Shown here: positions 8,718 to 16,483 of the stretch, one piece after another | Position numbering within the stretch: the first letter of the stretch is position 1 | Layout of the letters: the number at the start of each line of letters is the position of its first letter | Source of the DNA: Gordonia sp. 'Campus' | GTDB taxonomy: Bacteria > Actinomycetota > Actinomycetes > Mycobacteriales > Mycobacteriaceae | Reading direction: 5' to 3' | Length of the DNA stretch: 64,000 bases | NCBI RefSeq assembly: GCF_022206305.1 | Contig: NZ_JAKOIW010000002.1 | Span: forward strand, 310,001 to 374,000 | Notes under the pieces: generated by a model | What the model was told of the DNA's origin: nothing | Seen by the model: the letters and a program-made list of their open reading frames with translations, nothing else | The model's database searches: none | Position numbers and translations under genes: made by a program

Positions 8718-9998
8718 TCAGTTCGACTTGGAGAGCGAGACCTCGGGCTCCGCGTCGGGCGTCGTGTCGGCCGCGGCCGGCGGTGCGGTGTCCGACCGGA
8801 CCGGCAGCATCGCCCCGGCCACGCCGTCGGCCCGCATGTCGAGGTAGCGGAACAGCAGCGAGCAGAACACGGCGATCATCAGCAGGGACCAGCCCCAGGT
8901 GACCTTGTTGTACTCGACCATCCAGCCGAAGGCCGTCCATCGCTGGGAGTAGAAGCCGTCGAATGTCATACAGCCGTAGACGCCGAGCCAGGCCGGCCAG
9001 TTGCGCATCGGTGATCCGGGTAGCAGCACCGTCATCAGCAGGGGGAACAGCAGCATCGAGTAGTAGCCCTGGCCGAGTGAGCCGACGAGGAACGTCGTGC
9101 ACAGCAGCACACCCGACGACGTGGCGAGCCACATGAGCTCGTTCGCCTTGCGGTAGTAGCGGTACAGGAACCACAGCGAGAAGACCGCCATCGCCACGAA
9201 GGCGATCCGTAGCAGCAGCACGAGCCACGGGGCGACCCCGAAGTAGGCGCCGTTACCGGCGATGGAGCTGTTGTAGTAGTCGCGCGCCTCGCCCAGGTAG
9301 GGCACGGTCCGGCTGATGAACGCGTCGGCGTCGACCGACAGGGGCCACGCGACGACGGTCAGGACGACGGGGATCGCGATGGCGAGGACGAACACGCGCC
9401 ACTGCCGGTTGAGGAGCGGGAGGAGCATCAGCGGCGCCAGCACGGGCTTCACCGCCAGCGTGAGTCCCATCGGGACGCCGGCCCACCAGTCATGCCGGGA
9501 TCGCATCAGCATCAGGAATGCGACGAGTCCGAGCAGCACGAACGAGTTGAAGTTGGTGAAGACCAGGGTGTGGGCGACGGTCTCGGTGCTGAAGAAGAAG
9601 AACAGCACGACCGGGGTGACCCACGAGTTGAGCGCGTACCCGAACATCCGCGTCAAGAGGTAGGCGCTGATGAGCAGCGCGATGACGCTGACCGCGATGA
9701 ACGCCCATCGAGCGCGTTCGTAGTCGATGACCGCCACGGGTGCCATCAGCAGTGTCCCCGACGGGGGGTACAGGTAGTGCGGATCGACGGTGGCGTAGTT
9801 CTCGCCGTACACCGGCAGGTTGTTGAGGAAGTTGAAGGCCGCGGAGTACACCGGCTTGAAGTCGTCGGTGCGGTCGCCGTTGACCCCCAGGAACACCGAG
9901 CGGTGCACGACCATCAGGAGGCTGATCGGCCACAGCACCATCGGGATGATCCGCTGCGCACTCATCTGGGGATAGAGATACCTGTCGAGAACGGCCAC
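8718..9998 (-). CDS. aftC: Alpha-(1->3)-arabinofuranosyltransferase AftC (GT-C, DUF2029/GT87)
   Basis: A polytopic membrane glycosyltransferase of 426 residues. The family member Rv2673 (AftC) adds the alpha-1,3 branch arabinofuranose to arabinogalactan and lipoarabinomannan using decaprenyl-phosphoryl arabinose. About ten hydrophobic segments are visible (for example VVLFFFFST, LAIAIPVVLTVVAW). The first periplasmic loop carries the acidic motif GDRTDDFKPVY and YLYPPSG, characteristic of the family. The C-terminal 40 residues are a soluble acidic tail. The assignment to AftC rests on family membership plus its position between msrB and the Rv2672-like gene. A TACGGT hexamer six bases before the GTG suggests leaderless transcription. 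Confidence 0.88.
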   Translation of the reverse strand: MAVLDRYLYPQMSAQRIIPMVLWPISLLMVVHRSVFLGVNGDRTDDFKPVYSAAFNFLNNLPVYGENYATVDPHYLYPPSGTLLMAPVAVIDYERARWAFIAVSVIALLISAYLLTRMFGYALNSWVTPVVLFFFFSTETVAHTLVFTNFNSFVLLGLVAFLMLMRSRHDWWAGVPMGLTLAVKPVLAPLMLLPLLNRQWRVFVLAIAIPVVLTVVAWPLSVDADAFISRTVPYLGEARDYYNSSIAGNGAYFGVAPWLVLLLRIAFVAMAVFSLWFLYRYYRKANELMWLATSSGVLLCTTFLVGSLGQGYYSMLLFPLLMTVLLPGSPMRNWPAWLGVYGCMTFDGFYSQRWTAFGWMVEYNKVTWGWSLLMIAVFCSLLFRYLDMRADGVAGAMLPVRSDTAPPAAADTTPDAEPEVSLSKSN

Positions 9999-10004
9999 CC
10001 GCGA

Positions 10005-10010
10005 ACCGTA
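10005..10010 (-). promoter_or_regulatory. -10 hexamer TACGGT, leaderless promoter for aftC
   Basis: TACGGT on the minus strand is followed by TCGCGG and then the GTG start at 9998, the same arrangement as at the DUF3000 gene. Confidence 0.5.
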
Positions 10011-10050
10011 CTACGGGCGCCCGGAAGCCCGACCAGAACCCTGCGGCATG

Positions 10051-11661
10051 TCAGACGGGGCAGCCGCGCTGGGTCGGACCCGACAGCGGCGTCGACTCGA
10101 CGTACTGCGCGGCGACCTCGGCCGCGCACGCGCTGCGGCCGAGCACCGAGTAACCGAGGCCGTCCCAGGTGACGGTGACCGGCTCTGAGCCGGCGTTGAT
10201 GAACAGCGGGACGAGCGCGTTGGCGCCGTCGCCCCCGTTGATCGAGTCGCGCGTTCCGTTGAGGACGAGAGGATCGGCGGGTAGCGAGGTCGGCGGGCGG
10301 ACCGGGTCACCGGCCGCCCAGCCGTTGCACCGGACCAGCGACAGGGCGCTGTTCGCGCCGGTGAGTGGATTCTGCTTGGACCAGGCGTCGACGAGTCCGG
10401 GGACCTCGTTCTGGCCGACCGGTCCGGTCACGTCGTTGCATCGCGACACCAGTGCCCCGTCGGACAGCCGAAGCGTTGCCGCCTGCTCGGCGAGGCGGAC
10501 CAGGGCGGCGGTCTGGCCACGATCGACGGCACCGATCGCGGACGCGAGGTCCAGGAGCGCCTGAGGACGGTCGGGGGCCAACGCGAGGGTCGTCGTGATG
10601 GCGTTCAGCGCCGCCGTGTCGGAGAGGGAGCCGAGATCCCCGGCGCGCGCCTTGCCGAGCAGGCCGGTCATCGTGGCCACACCGTTGGAGCCGAGGGCGC
10701 AGCCCGGCAGTGCAGAGCAGCGCTGAGCGAAGCCCTGCAACGCGACCTGCACGCCGCGCGCCTGCGACTGCGCGCGGTCGCGGGCGTTCGCCCCGAACGG
10801 TGTCGGGGTGTCGAGGATGATCCGTCCGGCGCGTCCGCCGTACAGGGACGCGTAGCTCAGGACGACGTCGGAACCTTCGCCGACGCCGATCAGACCCAGA
10901 TGATCGACGCCCCATCGCTGCCGCAGGGTCTCGAGGTCGGCGGCCGCGCTCGCCGCGCCGAAGTCGAGTTGGTAGGGGGTGAGCGTCTCGGTGCAGCCGT
11001 CGGACGCCGACGACGCGGCCGCTGCCAGCCGGGAGATCCGCGCGTCGGTGGTGGTACCGCGCTCGGTCAGCCCGTTGTCGGCGATCGTCGTGCGTTCCAG
11101 TCGGGTCATGCAATCGAGGTCGCTGCTGAGCGGGATGCCGCGATGATCGACGGCCACCACCGGATGCGACGCGAGCAGGGCGCGGCCCGCACCCGACGCC
11201 ATCACCATGAGGGTCCGCGAGGAGGGGAGGTCGGAGCCGGAGGTCAGGACGAGGGGTGCGGCGTCCGCGGGGGTTTCGGCGGTGCGGGCGCGTGTCAGCG
11301 CGATCGACACGACCTCGCCGTCCGGCTTGTTCCGGTCGATCGGGGAGTCGTACTCGGCGCATTCGATGGTCACGCCGTCGGGTCGCGTGATCTCGTACCG
11401 GTTGCTCGTCGCGGATGCGCATTCGCTCCACTCGAGATCCGACTTCGGGGCCGTCAGCGCCGGTGCGGGTGGTTCCGTCGACGACGACGCGGCCGGGCCC
11501 TGCTGTCCCGGGCCGCCCGGGATGAGGTCGGGTCCGCGATCGGGACCCACCGCGCACGAGGACAGGGCGATCACGGCGGCCAGACCGAGGACGGCACCGG
11601 CGACGGCCCGACGGCGGACCGTCGGGGCCGCACTGCCGGCGGGGGTGTGCGCTCGTGGCAT
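10051..11661 (-). CDS. Alpha/beta-hydrolase-fold lipoprotein (Rv2672-like), catalytic residues apparently lost
   Basis: A 536-residue exported lipoprotein. Residues 18-36 form a signal peptide ending in the lipobox LSSC, with Cys36 as the lipidation site. A Pro/Ser-rich linker follows, then a TAP/SlpD-like alpha/beta hydrolase core (VVAVDHRGIPLSSDLDCM, HLGLIGVGEGSDVVLSYASLYGGRAGRIILDTP) and a C-terminal TAP-like region (LVLNGTRDSINGGDGAN). The nucleophile elbow reads G-V-G-E-G (259-263), with glycine where serine is expected, and the usual G-x-G-H site reads GLGY (Tyr504). It may therefore bind rather than cleave its ligand. Start ATG 11661 fits the signal peptide and a TACCCT hexamer 7 bases upstream. 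Confidence 0.88.
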   Translation of the reverse strand: MPRAHTPAGSAAPTVRRRAVAGAVLGLAAVIALSSCAVGPDRGPDLIPGGPGQQGPAASSSTEPPAPALTAPKSDLEWSECASATSNRYEITRPDGVTIECAEYDSPIDRNKPDGEVVSIALTRARTAETPADAAPLVLTSGSDLPSSRTLMVMASGAGRALLASHPVVAVDHRGIPLSSDLDCMTRLERTTIADNGLTERGTTTDARISRLAAAASSASDGCTETLTPYQLDFGAASAAADLETLRQRWGVDHLGLIGVGEGSDVVLSYASLYGGRAGRIILDTPTPFGANARDRAQSQARGVQVALQGFAQRCSALPGCALGSNGVATMTGLLGKARAGDLGSLSDTAALNAITTTLALAPDRPQALLDLASAIGAVDRGQTAALVRLAEQAATLRLSDGALVSRCNDVTGPVGQNEVPGLVDAWSKQNPLTGANSALSLVRCNGWAAGDPVRPPTSLPADPLVLNGTRDSINGGDGANALVPLFINAGSEPVTVTWDGLGYSVLGRSACAAEVAAQYVESTPLSGPTQRGCPV

Positions 11662-11668
11662 GACCGCG

Positions 11669-11674
11669 AGGGTA
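11669..11674 (-). promoter_or_regulatory. -10 hexamer TACCCT, leaderless promoter for the hydrolase-fold lipoprotein
   Basis: TACCCT on the minus strand, seven bases (CGCGGTC), then ATG 11661. Confidence 0.5.
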
Positions 11675-11699
11675 GTCAACGGTTCTGAGAGAAGGCCCG

Positions 11700-12503
11700 T
11701 CACGGGTGTCGGTCCGCGCGGCGCCACCGCGTGAAGACGAAGCCGTCGTCGTCGGTGATGATCGACGCCGGCTGCATGGATCGCAGGGCGGGCGTCTCGG
11801 TGCCGGGGTGGCTGACGGCGATGCGCCTGGCGGTGCCACCGACGAAGAACGGGCTCGTCGTCAGGCACAGTTCGTCGAGCGCGTCGGCCCCGGCGACCGA
11901 ACCGAGCAGGCTGGGTCCGCCCTCACACAGCACACGCGACCAACCGCGTTCGACGCACCGGGCGAGAACCGCCGCGATGTCCACGGTGTCGTCGCCGCAG
12001 TCGATCAGGGTGGCACCGGCGTCGGTGAGCGCCCTTCTGCGGTCCGCCGGTGCGTCCCGGCAGGTGAACACGACGGTCTGCGGGTGGGTGACGGGGGCGT
12101 AGTCGGGTGGCACCGACAGCGACTTCGACACGAGGGCGAGAACCGGTGCGGGTTGTTGGCCGTCGGCGTCTCGGAGCGCTGCGAAGACGGCGTCGGGCTG
12201 CGGCTGACCATAGTCCTCGGTGGTCGCGGTGCCGGCGCCCACGAGGATCACATCGGCGAGGCCGCGCAGGACCCGGAACAGGGCCTTGTCCCCGTCGCCG
12301 CCGAGACCCCCGGATCGCCCTTCGACGGTGACGGCCCCGTCGATCGAGGACACCATGTTGGCTCGTACGAACGGTGTGGCCGGTCCGGACCCCGTCGTCG
12401 CACGGGGCGGGTAGGCGTACTGGTGGGCGAGCCAGAGCAGCGTGTCGTCGCCGGGACGCCCGTCGTTGGATGTGACGTGGGTCGCTTTCTGCAGGTGGAA
12501 CAT
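11700..12503 (-). CDS. Pyrimidine reductase family protein (RibD C-terminal domain, Rv2671-like)
   Basis: A single-domain reductase of the RibD C-terminal/dihydrofolate-reductase fold, 267 residues. It shows the substrate motif RANMVSSIDGAVTVEG, the glycine-rich LGGDGDK, ADVILVGAGTATTEDYG and the NADPH-side motif RVLCEGGPSLLGS. The deaminase half of bifunctional RibD is absent. The M. tuberculosis homologue Rv2671 has been linked to dihydrofolate-reductase-like activity and para-aminosalicylate resistance, so a folate role is as likely as a riboflavin role. ATG 12503 is chosen over ATG 12536, because the latter lies only 3 bases from the divergent zapE start. The promoter must overlap that of zapE. 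Confidence 0.85.
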   Translation of the reverse strand: MFHLQKATHVTSNDGRPGDDTLLWLAHQYAYPPRATTGSGPATPFVRANMVSSIDGAVTVEGRSGGLGGDGDKALFRVLRGLADVILVGAGTATTEDYGQPQPDAVFAALRDADGQQPAPVLALVSKSLSVPPDYAPVTHPQTVVFTCRDAPADRRRALTDAGATLIDCGDDTVDIAAVLARCVERGWSRVLCEGGPSLLGSVAGADALDELCLTTSPFFVGGTARRIAVSHPGTETPALRSMQPASIITDDDGFVFTRWRRADRHP

Positions 12504-12509
12504 GTGTTG

Positions 12510-12515
12510 ATCATT
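12510..12515 (-). promoter_or_regulatory. Possible -10 hexamer AATGAT for the RibD-like gene
   Basis: AATGAT on the minus strand ends six bases before ATG 12503 (CAACAC spacer). It departs from TANNNT at the first base, so the call is weak. It faces the zapE promoter across about 10 bases. Confidence 0.3.
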
Positions 12516-12526
12516 CCGGAGATGGC

Positions 12527-12532
12527 TACTCT
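12527..12532 (+). promoter_or_regulatory. -10 hexamer TACTCT, leaderless promoter for zapE
   Basis: TACTCT is followed by six bases (CCACAC) and then ATG 12539, with no Shine-Dalgarno sequence in the correct position. A TTGATC lies 14 bases upstream, a short spacer for a -35 element. Confidence 0.5.
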
Positions 12533-12538
12533 CCACAC

Positions 12539-13552
12539 ATGGTGGCCCGACTATGCGATCGCAACCCTGCGACCTCGCCCGACGTACTCATCGATCAGAT
12601 GGTGCCCCCGTCGACGTTCGACGAGGTGAGTTTCGACTCCTACATCCCGGACCCCAACGAGCCTTCGCAGGCCGAGGCGGTCGCCAAGGCACGCGACTTC
12701 GTGGCCCGGGCCTCGAAGGCCCGTTCGGGCAAGAAGGGCCTCTTCTCGCGCAAGTCGCAGGCGCAGGGGATCGGTCTGTACCTCGACGGCGGTTTCGGTG
12801 TCGGTAAGACCCACCTCCTGGCATCGATCTACCACTCGATGCCCGAACCGAAGTCGTTCGCGACGTTCGTCGAGGTGACCCACGTGGTCGGCGCCCTCGG
12901 CTTCGTGAACGCGGTGGAGCGGCTTTCGCAGCACACCGTGCTGTGTATTGACGAGTTCGAGCTCGACGACCCGGGCGACACCATGCTGGTCTCGCGCCTG
13001 CTGACCGAGCTGACCGCCAAGGGCGTCTCGATCGTGGCCACGTCGAACACCCTGCCGGGACAGCTCGGCGAGGGTCGTTTCGCCGCGCAGGATTTCCTGC
13101 GTGAGATCCGCAAACTGTCCGCGGTGTTCGAGACGGTCCGCGTCGACGGACCGGACTACCGGCATCGCGACCTGCCGCCGGCCCCCGACCCGCGCAGCGA
13201 GTCCGAACTCGCCGAGCTCGCCGAGTCGACCAGCGGTGCGACGCTCGACGACTTCGACGCGCTGTGCGACCACCTCAGCACGCTGCATCCGTCGAAGTAC
13301 AAGGACCTCGTCGAAGGGGTCTCGCTGGTCTGCATCTCGGGAGTGCATCCAGCCAAGGACCAGTCCGTCGCGCTGCGCATCGTGGTGTTGGCCGACCGCC
13401 TCTACGACGCCAACATCCCCGTGACGGTGGCCGGGGCGAAGCTGGACGAGATCTTCACCGAGGAAATGCTCGCCGGCGGCTACCGCAAGAAGTACCTCCG
13501 CGCGACGTCGCGTCTGCTGGCACTGTCGCGGTTCGCCGAGTCGGCGGTCTGA
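12539..13552 (+). CDS. zapE: Cell division protein ZapE / AFG1-like ATPase
   Basis: A P-loop ATPase of the AFG1/ZapE family (Rv2670c-like), 337 residues. The Walker A motif GGFGVGKTHLL has its lysine at residue 90; Walker B is VLCIDEFEL, followed by SIVATSNTLPGQLGEGRF (sensor 1 region). The N-terminal FDEVSFDSYIPDP and the C-terminal KKYLRATSRLLAL match the family. In E. coli ZapE acts in Z-ring control under stress, while mitochondrial AFG1 acts in protein quality control; the actinobacterial role is not established. The gene is divergent from the RibD-like gene, with the two ATG codons only 35 bases apart. Confidence 0.9.
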   Translation: MVARLCDRNPATSPDVLIDQMVPPSTFDEVSFDSYIPDPNEPSQAEAVAKARDFVARASKARSGKKGLFSRKSQAQGIGLYLDGGFGVGKTHLLASIYHSMPEPKSFATFVEVTHVVGALGFVNAVERLSQHTVLCIDEFELDDPGDTMLVSRLLTELTAKGVSIVATSNTLPGQLGEGRFAAQDFLREIRKLSAVFETVRVDGPDYRHRDLPPAPDPRSESELAELAESTSGATLDDFDALCDHLSTLHPSKYKDLVEGVSLVCISGVHPAKDQSVALRIVVLADRLYDANIPVTVAGAKLDEIFTEEMLAGGYRKKYLRATSRLLALSRFAESAV

Positions 13553-13556
13553 CATT

Positions 13557-13580
13557 CGGGCCGACGCAGTGGTCGGCCCG
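13557..13580 (+). terminator. Hairpin after zapE
   Basis: A perfect 9-bp stem (CGGGCCGAC / GTCGGCCCG) with a 6-base loop lies 5 bases after the zapE stop. There is no U-tract, so it could be a terminator or an mRNA-stabilising hairpin. It stands between convergent genes. Confidence 0.5.
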
Positions 13581-13677
13581 CACACTGTGGAGTTGTCATG
13601 TTCGTGCACGGCCCGCCAATTCGGGCCGTGGCGGCAACGTGCCCGCAGGGAGCAGTGGTTGACGCGGTTCTCGTGAA

Positions 13678-14919
13678 CTACGCGGCGGCGTCGTCGAGGC
13701 GCATGGTGCGTCGGTTGTAGGCGGGTAGTGGTCTGCGTCTGGGGTCCACCTCGATGGGTGGGATCAGCCAGGGATGCCGGTCGACACCGATGGCAACATC
13801 CCAGCCGTGGTGGTGAACCTGCGTGTGACACCGCTGGCAGAGTAGGCAACCGTTGTCCAGACTGGTCGTGCCACCGTCCGCCCAGTGCTGGATGTGGTGG
13901 ACCTGGGTGTGCGACGGTGGCGCACCACATTTGATGCAGCAGGCGTCTCGGATGACCACGGCTTTGCGCAATTCTGCAGGGTAGACCCGTTTCTCACGTC
14001 CCATGTCGAGGGGCACGGTGGCCGCGTCGACCACGACCTCGGTCAGGGTCCCGTCGCACGTGAGAGCTCGGGCGGTGGCGTCGGTGACGGTGCCCGTCCA
14101 CGGCAGGGTGCTCAAATCGGTGGTGTCGGCGGGGATTGTCAAGATCAGCTGTGTCCGTGGGGCTCCCGCGGTCTGGATAGTGGCGCCCAGGCAGGCCTGG
14201 TCGAGGATCAGTTCGAGCGCGTCGGCGCGTCGCTGTTCGGGCGAGCGGCGATCGTTGGCGCCGTCGGGCTCGGGCCGCGGGACGGAGCGATCGTCGATCA
14301 TGGCGATGAACTTCTCGCCGATGACGTTGGTCAGATCGGCGGCGATCTCGACCCGACCGTCGTCGGTGACGTTGTGGACGACCGCATTGAGTCTTCGATC
14401 GTCGGCGGCCGGAATGCCGCCGTCGGCTTCGGCAACGATGTTGCCGAGTGTTCGAGCCCGTCGTAGCACCTCTGCGGGCGTGGCGCCGGAGAGTACCTGG
14501 GTGATCAACTCGGACTCATAGATTGCTCTGTCGACGTCGGAAAGCGAGGTGGGAGAACGCTTCTCGATGTGGTCGACGCCTCGGACGACGGCGTCGACGA
14601 TCTCTGCGGACATCCGGCCGTCGGCGGCGTGCGCGGACAACCTGTGGAGATCTGATAGTCCATCGGCGGCGCGTAGGACACGTGAGGCGACCGCGGGGGC
14701 AAAACCCATCTCGATGAGGAGTTTCCGCAGCGTCGAGTGGTTGCGCTTCGCGACGCCGAGTCGGTTCAGTTGTGCTGTGCGCACGGCGATCCGGTGATCT
14801 ATCACGTTCCGGATGAGCCGCAGTGTGTCCAGCTCTGTGAATGCTGCACGCCCGGCGGGATCATCATCCGGGGACTCCGCGTCGATCAGTTGATCGAGAA
14901 TCGGTGTGAGATGGGTCAT
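13678..14919 (-). CDS. DUF222 / HNH endonuclease (13E12 repeat family)
   Basis: A 413-residue protein with an N-terminal DUF222 region and a C-terminal HNH nuclease domain. The HNH part reads CIKCGAPPSHTQVHHIQHWADGG then LLCQRCHTQVHHHGW, with two CxxC zinc pairs and the catalytic histidines. In M. tuberculosis this is the 13E12 repeat family, several members of which are preceded by LexA sites. The start is set at ATG 14919, six bases after a TACCTT -10 hexamer; the in-frame ATG at 14940 falls inside the SOS box. The gene interrupts the zapE-GNAT synteny and belongs to a family often present in many copies per genome, so horizontal or intragenomic spread is likely. Its biological target is unknown. 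Confidence 0.88.
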   Translation of the reverse strand: MTHLTPILDQLIDAESPDDDPAGRAAFTELDTLRLIRNVIDHRIAVRTAQLNRLGVAKRNHSTLRKLLIEMGFAPAVASRVLRAADGLSDLHRLSAHAADGRMSAEIVDAVVRGVDHIEKRSPTSLSDVDRAIYESELITQVLSGATPAEVLRRARTLGNIVAEADGGIPAADDRRLNAVVHNVTDDGRVEIAADLTNVIGEKFIAMIDDRSVPRPEPDGANDRRSPEQRRADALELILDQACLGATIQTAGAPRTQLILTIPADTTDLSTLPWTGTVTDATARALTCDGTLTEVVVDAATVPLDMGREKRVYPAELRKAVVIRDACCIKCGAPPSHTQVHHIQHWADGGTTSLDNGCLLCQRCHTQVHHHGWDVAIGVDRHPWLIPPIEVDPRRRPLPAYNRRTMRLDDAAA

Positions 14920-14925
14920 GCCTCC

Positions 14926-14931
14926 AAGGTA
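14926..14931 (-). promoter_or_regulatory. -10 hexamer TACCTT for the HNH gene
   Basis: TACCTT on the minus strand, six bases (GGAGGC), then ATG 14919. The SOS box starts one base upstream of this hexamer, so LexA and RNA polymerase could not bind together. Confidence 0.5.
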
Positions 14932-14932
14932 C

Positions 14933-14948
14933 TCGAACATTCGATCGA
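14933..14948. promoter_or_regulatory. LexA SOS box upstream of the HNH gene
   Basis: TCGAACATTCGATCGA matches the mycobacterial-type LexA consensus TCGAAC-N4-GTTCGA at 11 of 12 conserved positions. It abuts the -10 hexamer of the DUF222/HNH gene. SOS control of DUF222/13E12 genes is known in mycobacteria, which supports the call. Confidence 0.72.
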
Positions 14949-15373
14949 ACGCCAGGGTCGTCTACGCGAATAGTGTTGCACTGCAACAATTCTGAATCTC
15001 ACACTGTGGTCTGTTTGGCGTCTCGATGACATCATCTGTCACAGGAGTCTTCGAAAGTCCCGCGATGGGCCGCGAACTTGAGTTGATGTGACTCAACAAA
15101 GTTCTTTGGGAATCGTGGTTCACGATGCCCGGAACGTCGCCTGAAAGTCGTTTAGGTCTTCAGCGGGCGTGTCATTTCTCGTGACCTGCCTCGGGCGTGA
15201 CACCGTCGATGTCATCGACGCGTACCGCGCCGCCCACCCATATGCGCATCGAGTCATCGGCGCCCGAGGGATACCTCACCACCCGAACCGAACCCCCTGA
15301 AAATGTGCGCTACGCACTGAGTTTCAGACTTCGTGAAAGCGCTCAGCTCGTTCCTGATACGTGACGTGAGAAC
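14949..15373. other. 425-base gap without a recognised gene
   Basis: The sequence is less GC-rich than its surroundings and I find no convincing gene. It contains a perfect 15-base palindrome, TGTTGCACTGCAACA, at 14974-14988; a dyad TTGAGT-N7-ACTCAA at 15078-15096; two copies of CGGGCGTG about 27 bases apart near 15164-15193; and a hairpin at 15297-15327. A short frame of about 43 codons (GTG 15169) is present but has no family resemblance I can name. Confidence 0.5.
15297..15327 (-). terminator. Hairpin downstream of the second ZapE gene
   Basis: CTGAAA and GTGCG pair with CGCAC and TTTCAG around a short loop, with unpaired bases between the two stem parts. It lies about 46 bases past the stop of the minus-strand ATPase gene, where a terminator would be expected. 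Confidence 0.4.
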
Positions 15374-16399
15374 CTATGGGCTCGGACGGATCAGCCGCAG
15401 GCGACTGATCATTCGGAAGGCGTCGGGACGGGAGGCCGTTGCTGCGGTGCAAAAGACGGGCAAGGTGTGGGACGAGGTGAAGGTGACGGCGACGTCCTCG
15501 TCGACCAGGACGTCCACCAGGTTGATGAACCTCTGCTGTGCCTCGTTGTCGGCACGATCGAATGTCGGTATCTCGGTGATGGTCCAGCGGGGATACATTC
15601 GCGCCCACGTCAGATACTCCATTGTCGACACCGGCGCGCCACACAATTGCGCGAATGAGGCCTGCAGGCACCCGTCACGCTCGGAGTGGACCTCGAAACG
15701 TCGCCCGCGAACAGTGAGCGCGACGGTCCCCGTGTCCTCGGACAGGCGATCTGATGGCAGCACTGTGGTCCATCTTCCCGCGGCGAAGCCGATCGCGTCC
15801 CCGCGGGCGGATGAGCGGTAGTCAGTCTCCCCGTTCAGGTGGTGGACGTCGAAATGGTCCTTGATCATCGTGATCCCGGGCTCGAAGAGGTGATGCCAGA
15901 TGGGGTTCGGCATCAGATCGTCCGGGGCGTAGTTCGACGTCGCCAGCACGGTGATCCGGCGGGCGAGCACGTACTCCAGCAATCGGGTGAGAAGACGTGC
16001 GTCCCCGGCGTCGTGCACGTGAAGCTCGTCGAAGTACAGCAACTCGCTGTCGCCGATGACATCGTCGATGCTCAGGTGTAGCGATTGCGGGTGGTTCCGG
16101 TGCTCGTGTGCGCGGCGATGGAGTTCATCGAAGAAACTGTGAAAGTGAATCCGCACCTTCCTCGGTGTTGGGGTGGCGTCGTAGAAGGCGTCCGCCAGCC
16201 ACGTCTTGCCCCGGCCGGCGGAACCGTAGATGTAGAGGCCGCGCCGGCTCGATGAACGCCGTGTCCGGTGTCTCTCAAAATGGAGGTTCGCGAGCCGATC
16301 GACGAGCAGCCGTTGCTGAGTGTCCAGCTCGATTCCAGCGTCGATGGCCGCCGCGGAGATGGCGGTGACTATTGCCAGAGGCGCTGGGGTCACTCCCAA
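15374..16399 (-). CDS. Second, divergent ZapE / AFG1-like ATPase
   Basis: A 341-residue P-loop ATPase with the AFG1/ZapE layout: GLYIYGSAGRGKTWLADAFY (Walker A), SELLYFDELHVHDAGDARLL (Walker B region) and RITVLATSNYAPDDLMPNP (sensor region with the usual ATSN-x-x-PDDL). It is clearly a paralogue of the zapE gene at 12.5-13.6 kb but more like the E. coli type in the APDDL segment. The start is uncertain: TTG 16399 or GTG 16393, neither with a good ribosome site. It belongs to the patch inserted between zapE and the GNAT gene. Its role cannot be told from sequence. Confidence 0.8.
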   Translation of the reverse strand: MGVTPAPLAIVTAISAAAIDAGIELDTQQRLLVDRLANLHFERHRTRRSSSRRGLYIYGSAGRGKTWLADAFYDATPTPRKVRIHFHSFFDELHRRAHEHRNHPQSLHLSIDDVIGDSELLYFDELHVHDAGDARLLTRLLEYVLARRITVLATSNYAPDDLMPNPIWHHLFEPGITMIKDHFDVHHLNGETDYRSSARGDAIGFAAGRWTTVLPSDRLSEDTGTVALTVRGRRFEVHSERDGCLQASFAQLCGAPVSTMEYLTWARMYPRWTITEIPTFDRADNEAQQRFINLVDVLVDEDVAVTFTSSHTLPVFCTAATASRPDAFRMISRLRLIRPSP

Positions 16400-16483
16400 A
16401 TGGTCACACGGGAAGCGCGGCGCTTCGGCTGCGCGTGGTCGATGTCACCTGTCCTGTCCGACCCGCTCGCTCCTACCGCCTAC

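Noticed and set aside
13678-14919. HNH gene as part of a restriction-modification or intron-homing system
   Set aside because: No methyltransferase, intron or specificity gene is adjacent, and the DUF222 N-terminus marks the 13E12 family instead.
15169-15300. Short frame of about 43 codons in the 14949-15373 gap
   Set aside because: No ribosome site in good position, no family resemblance, and only GTG as start. Kept as part of the gap description.
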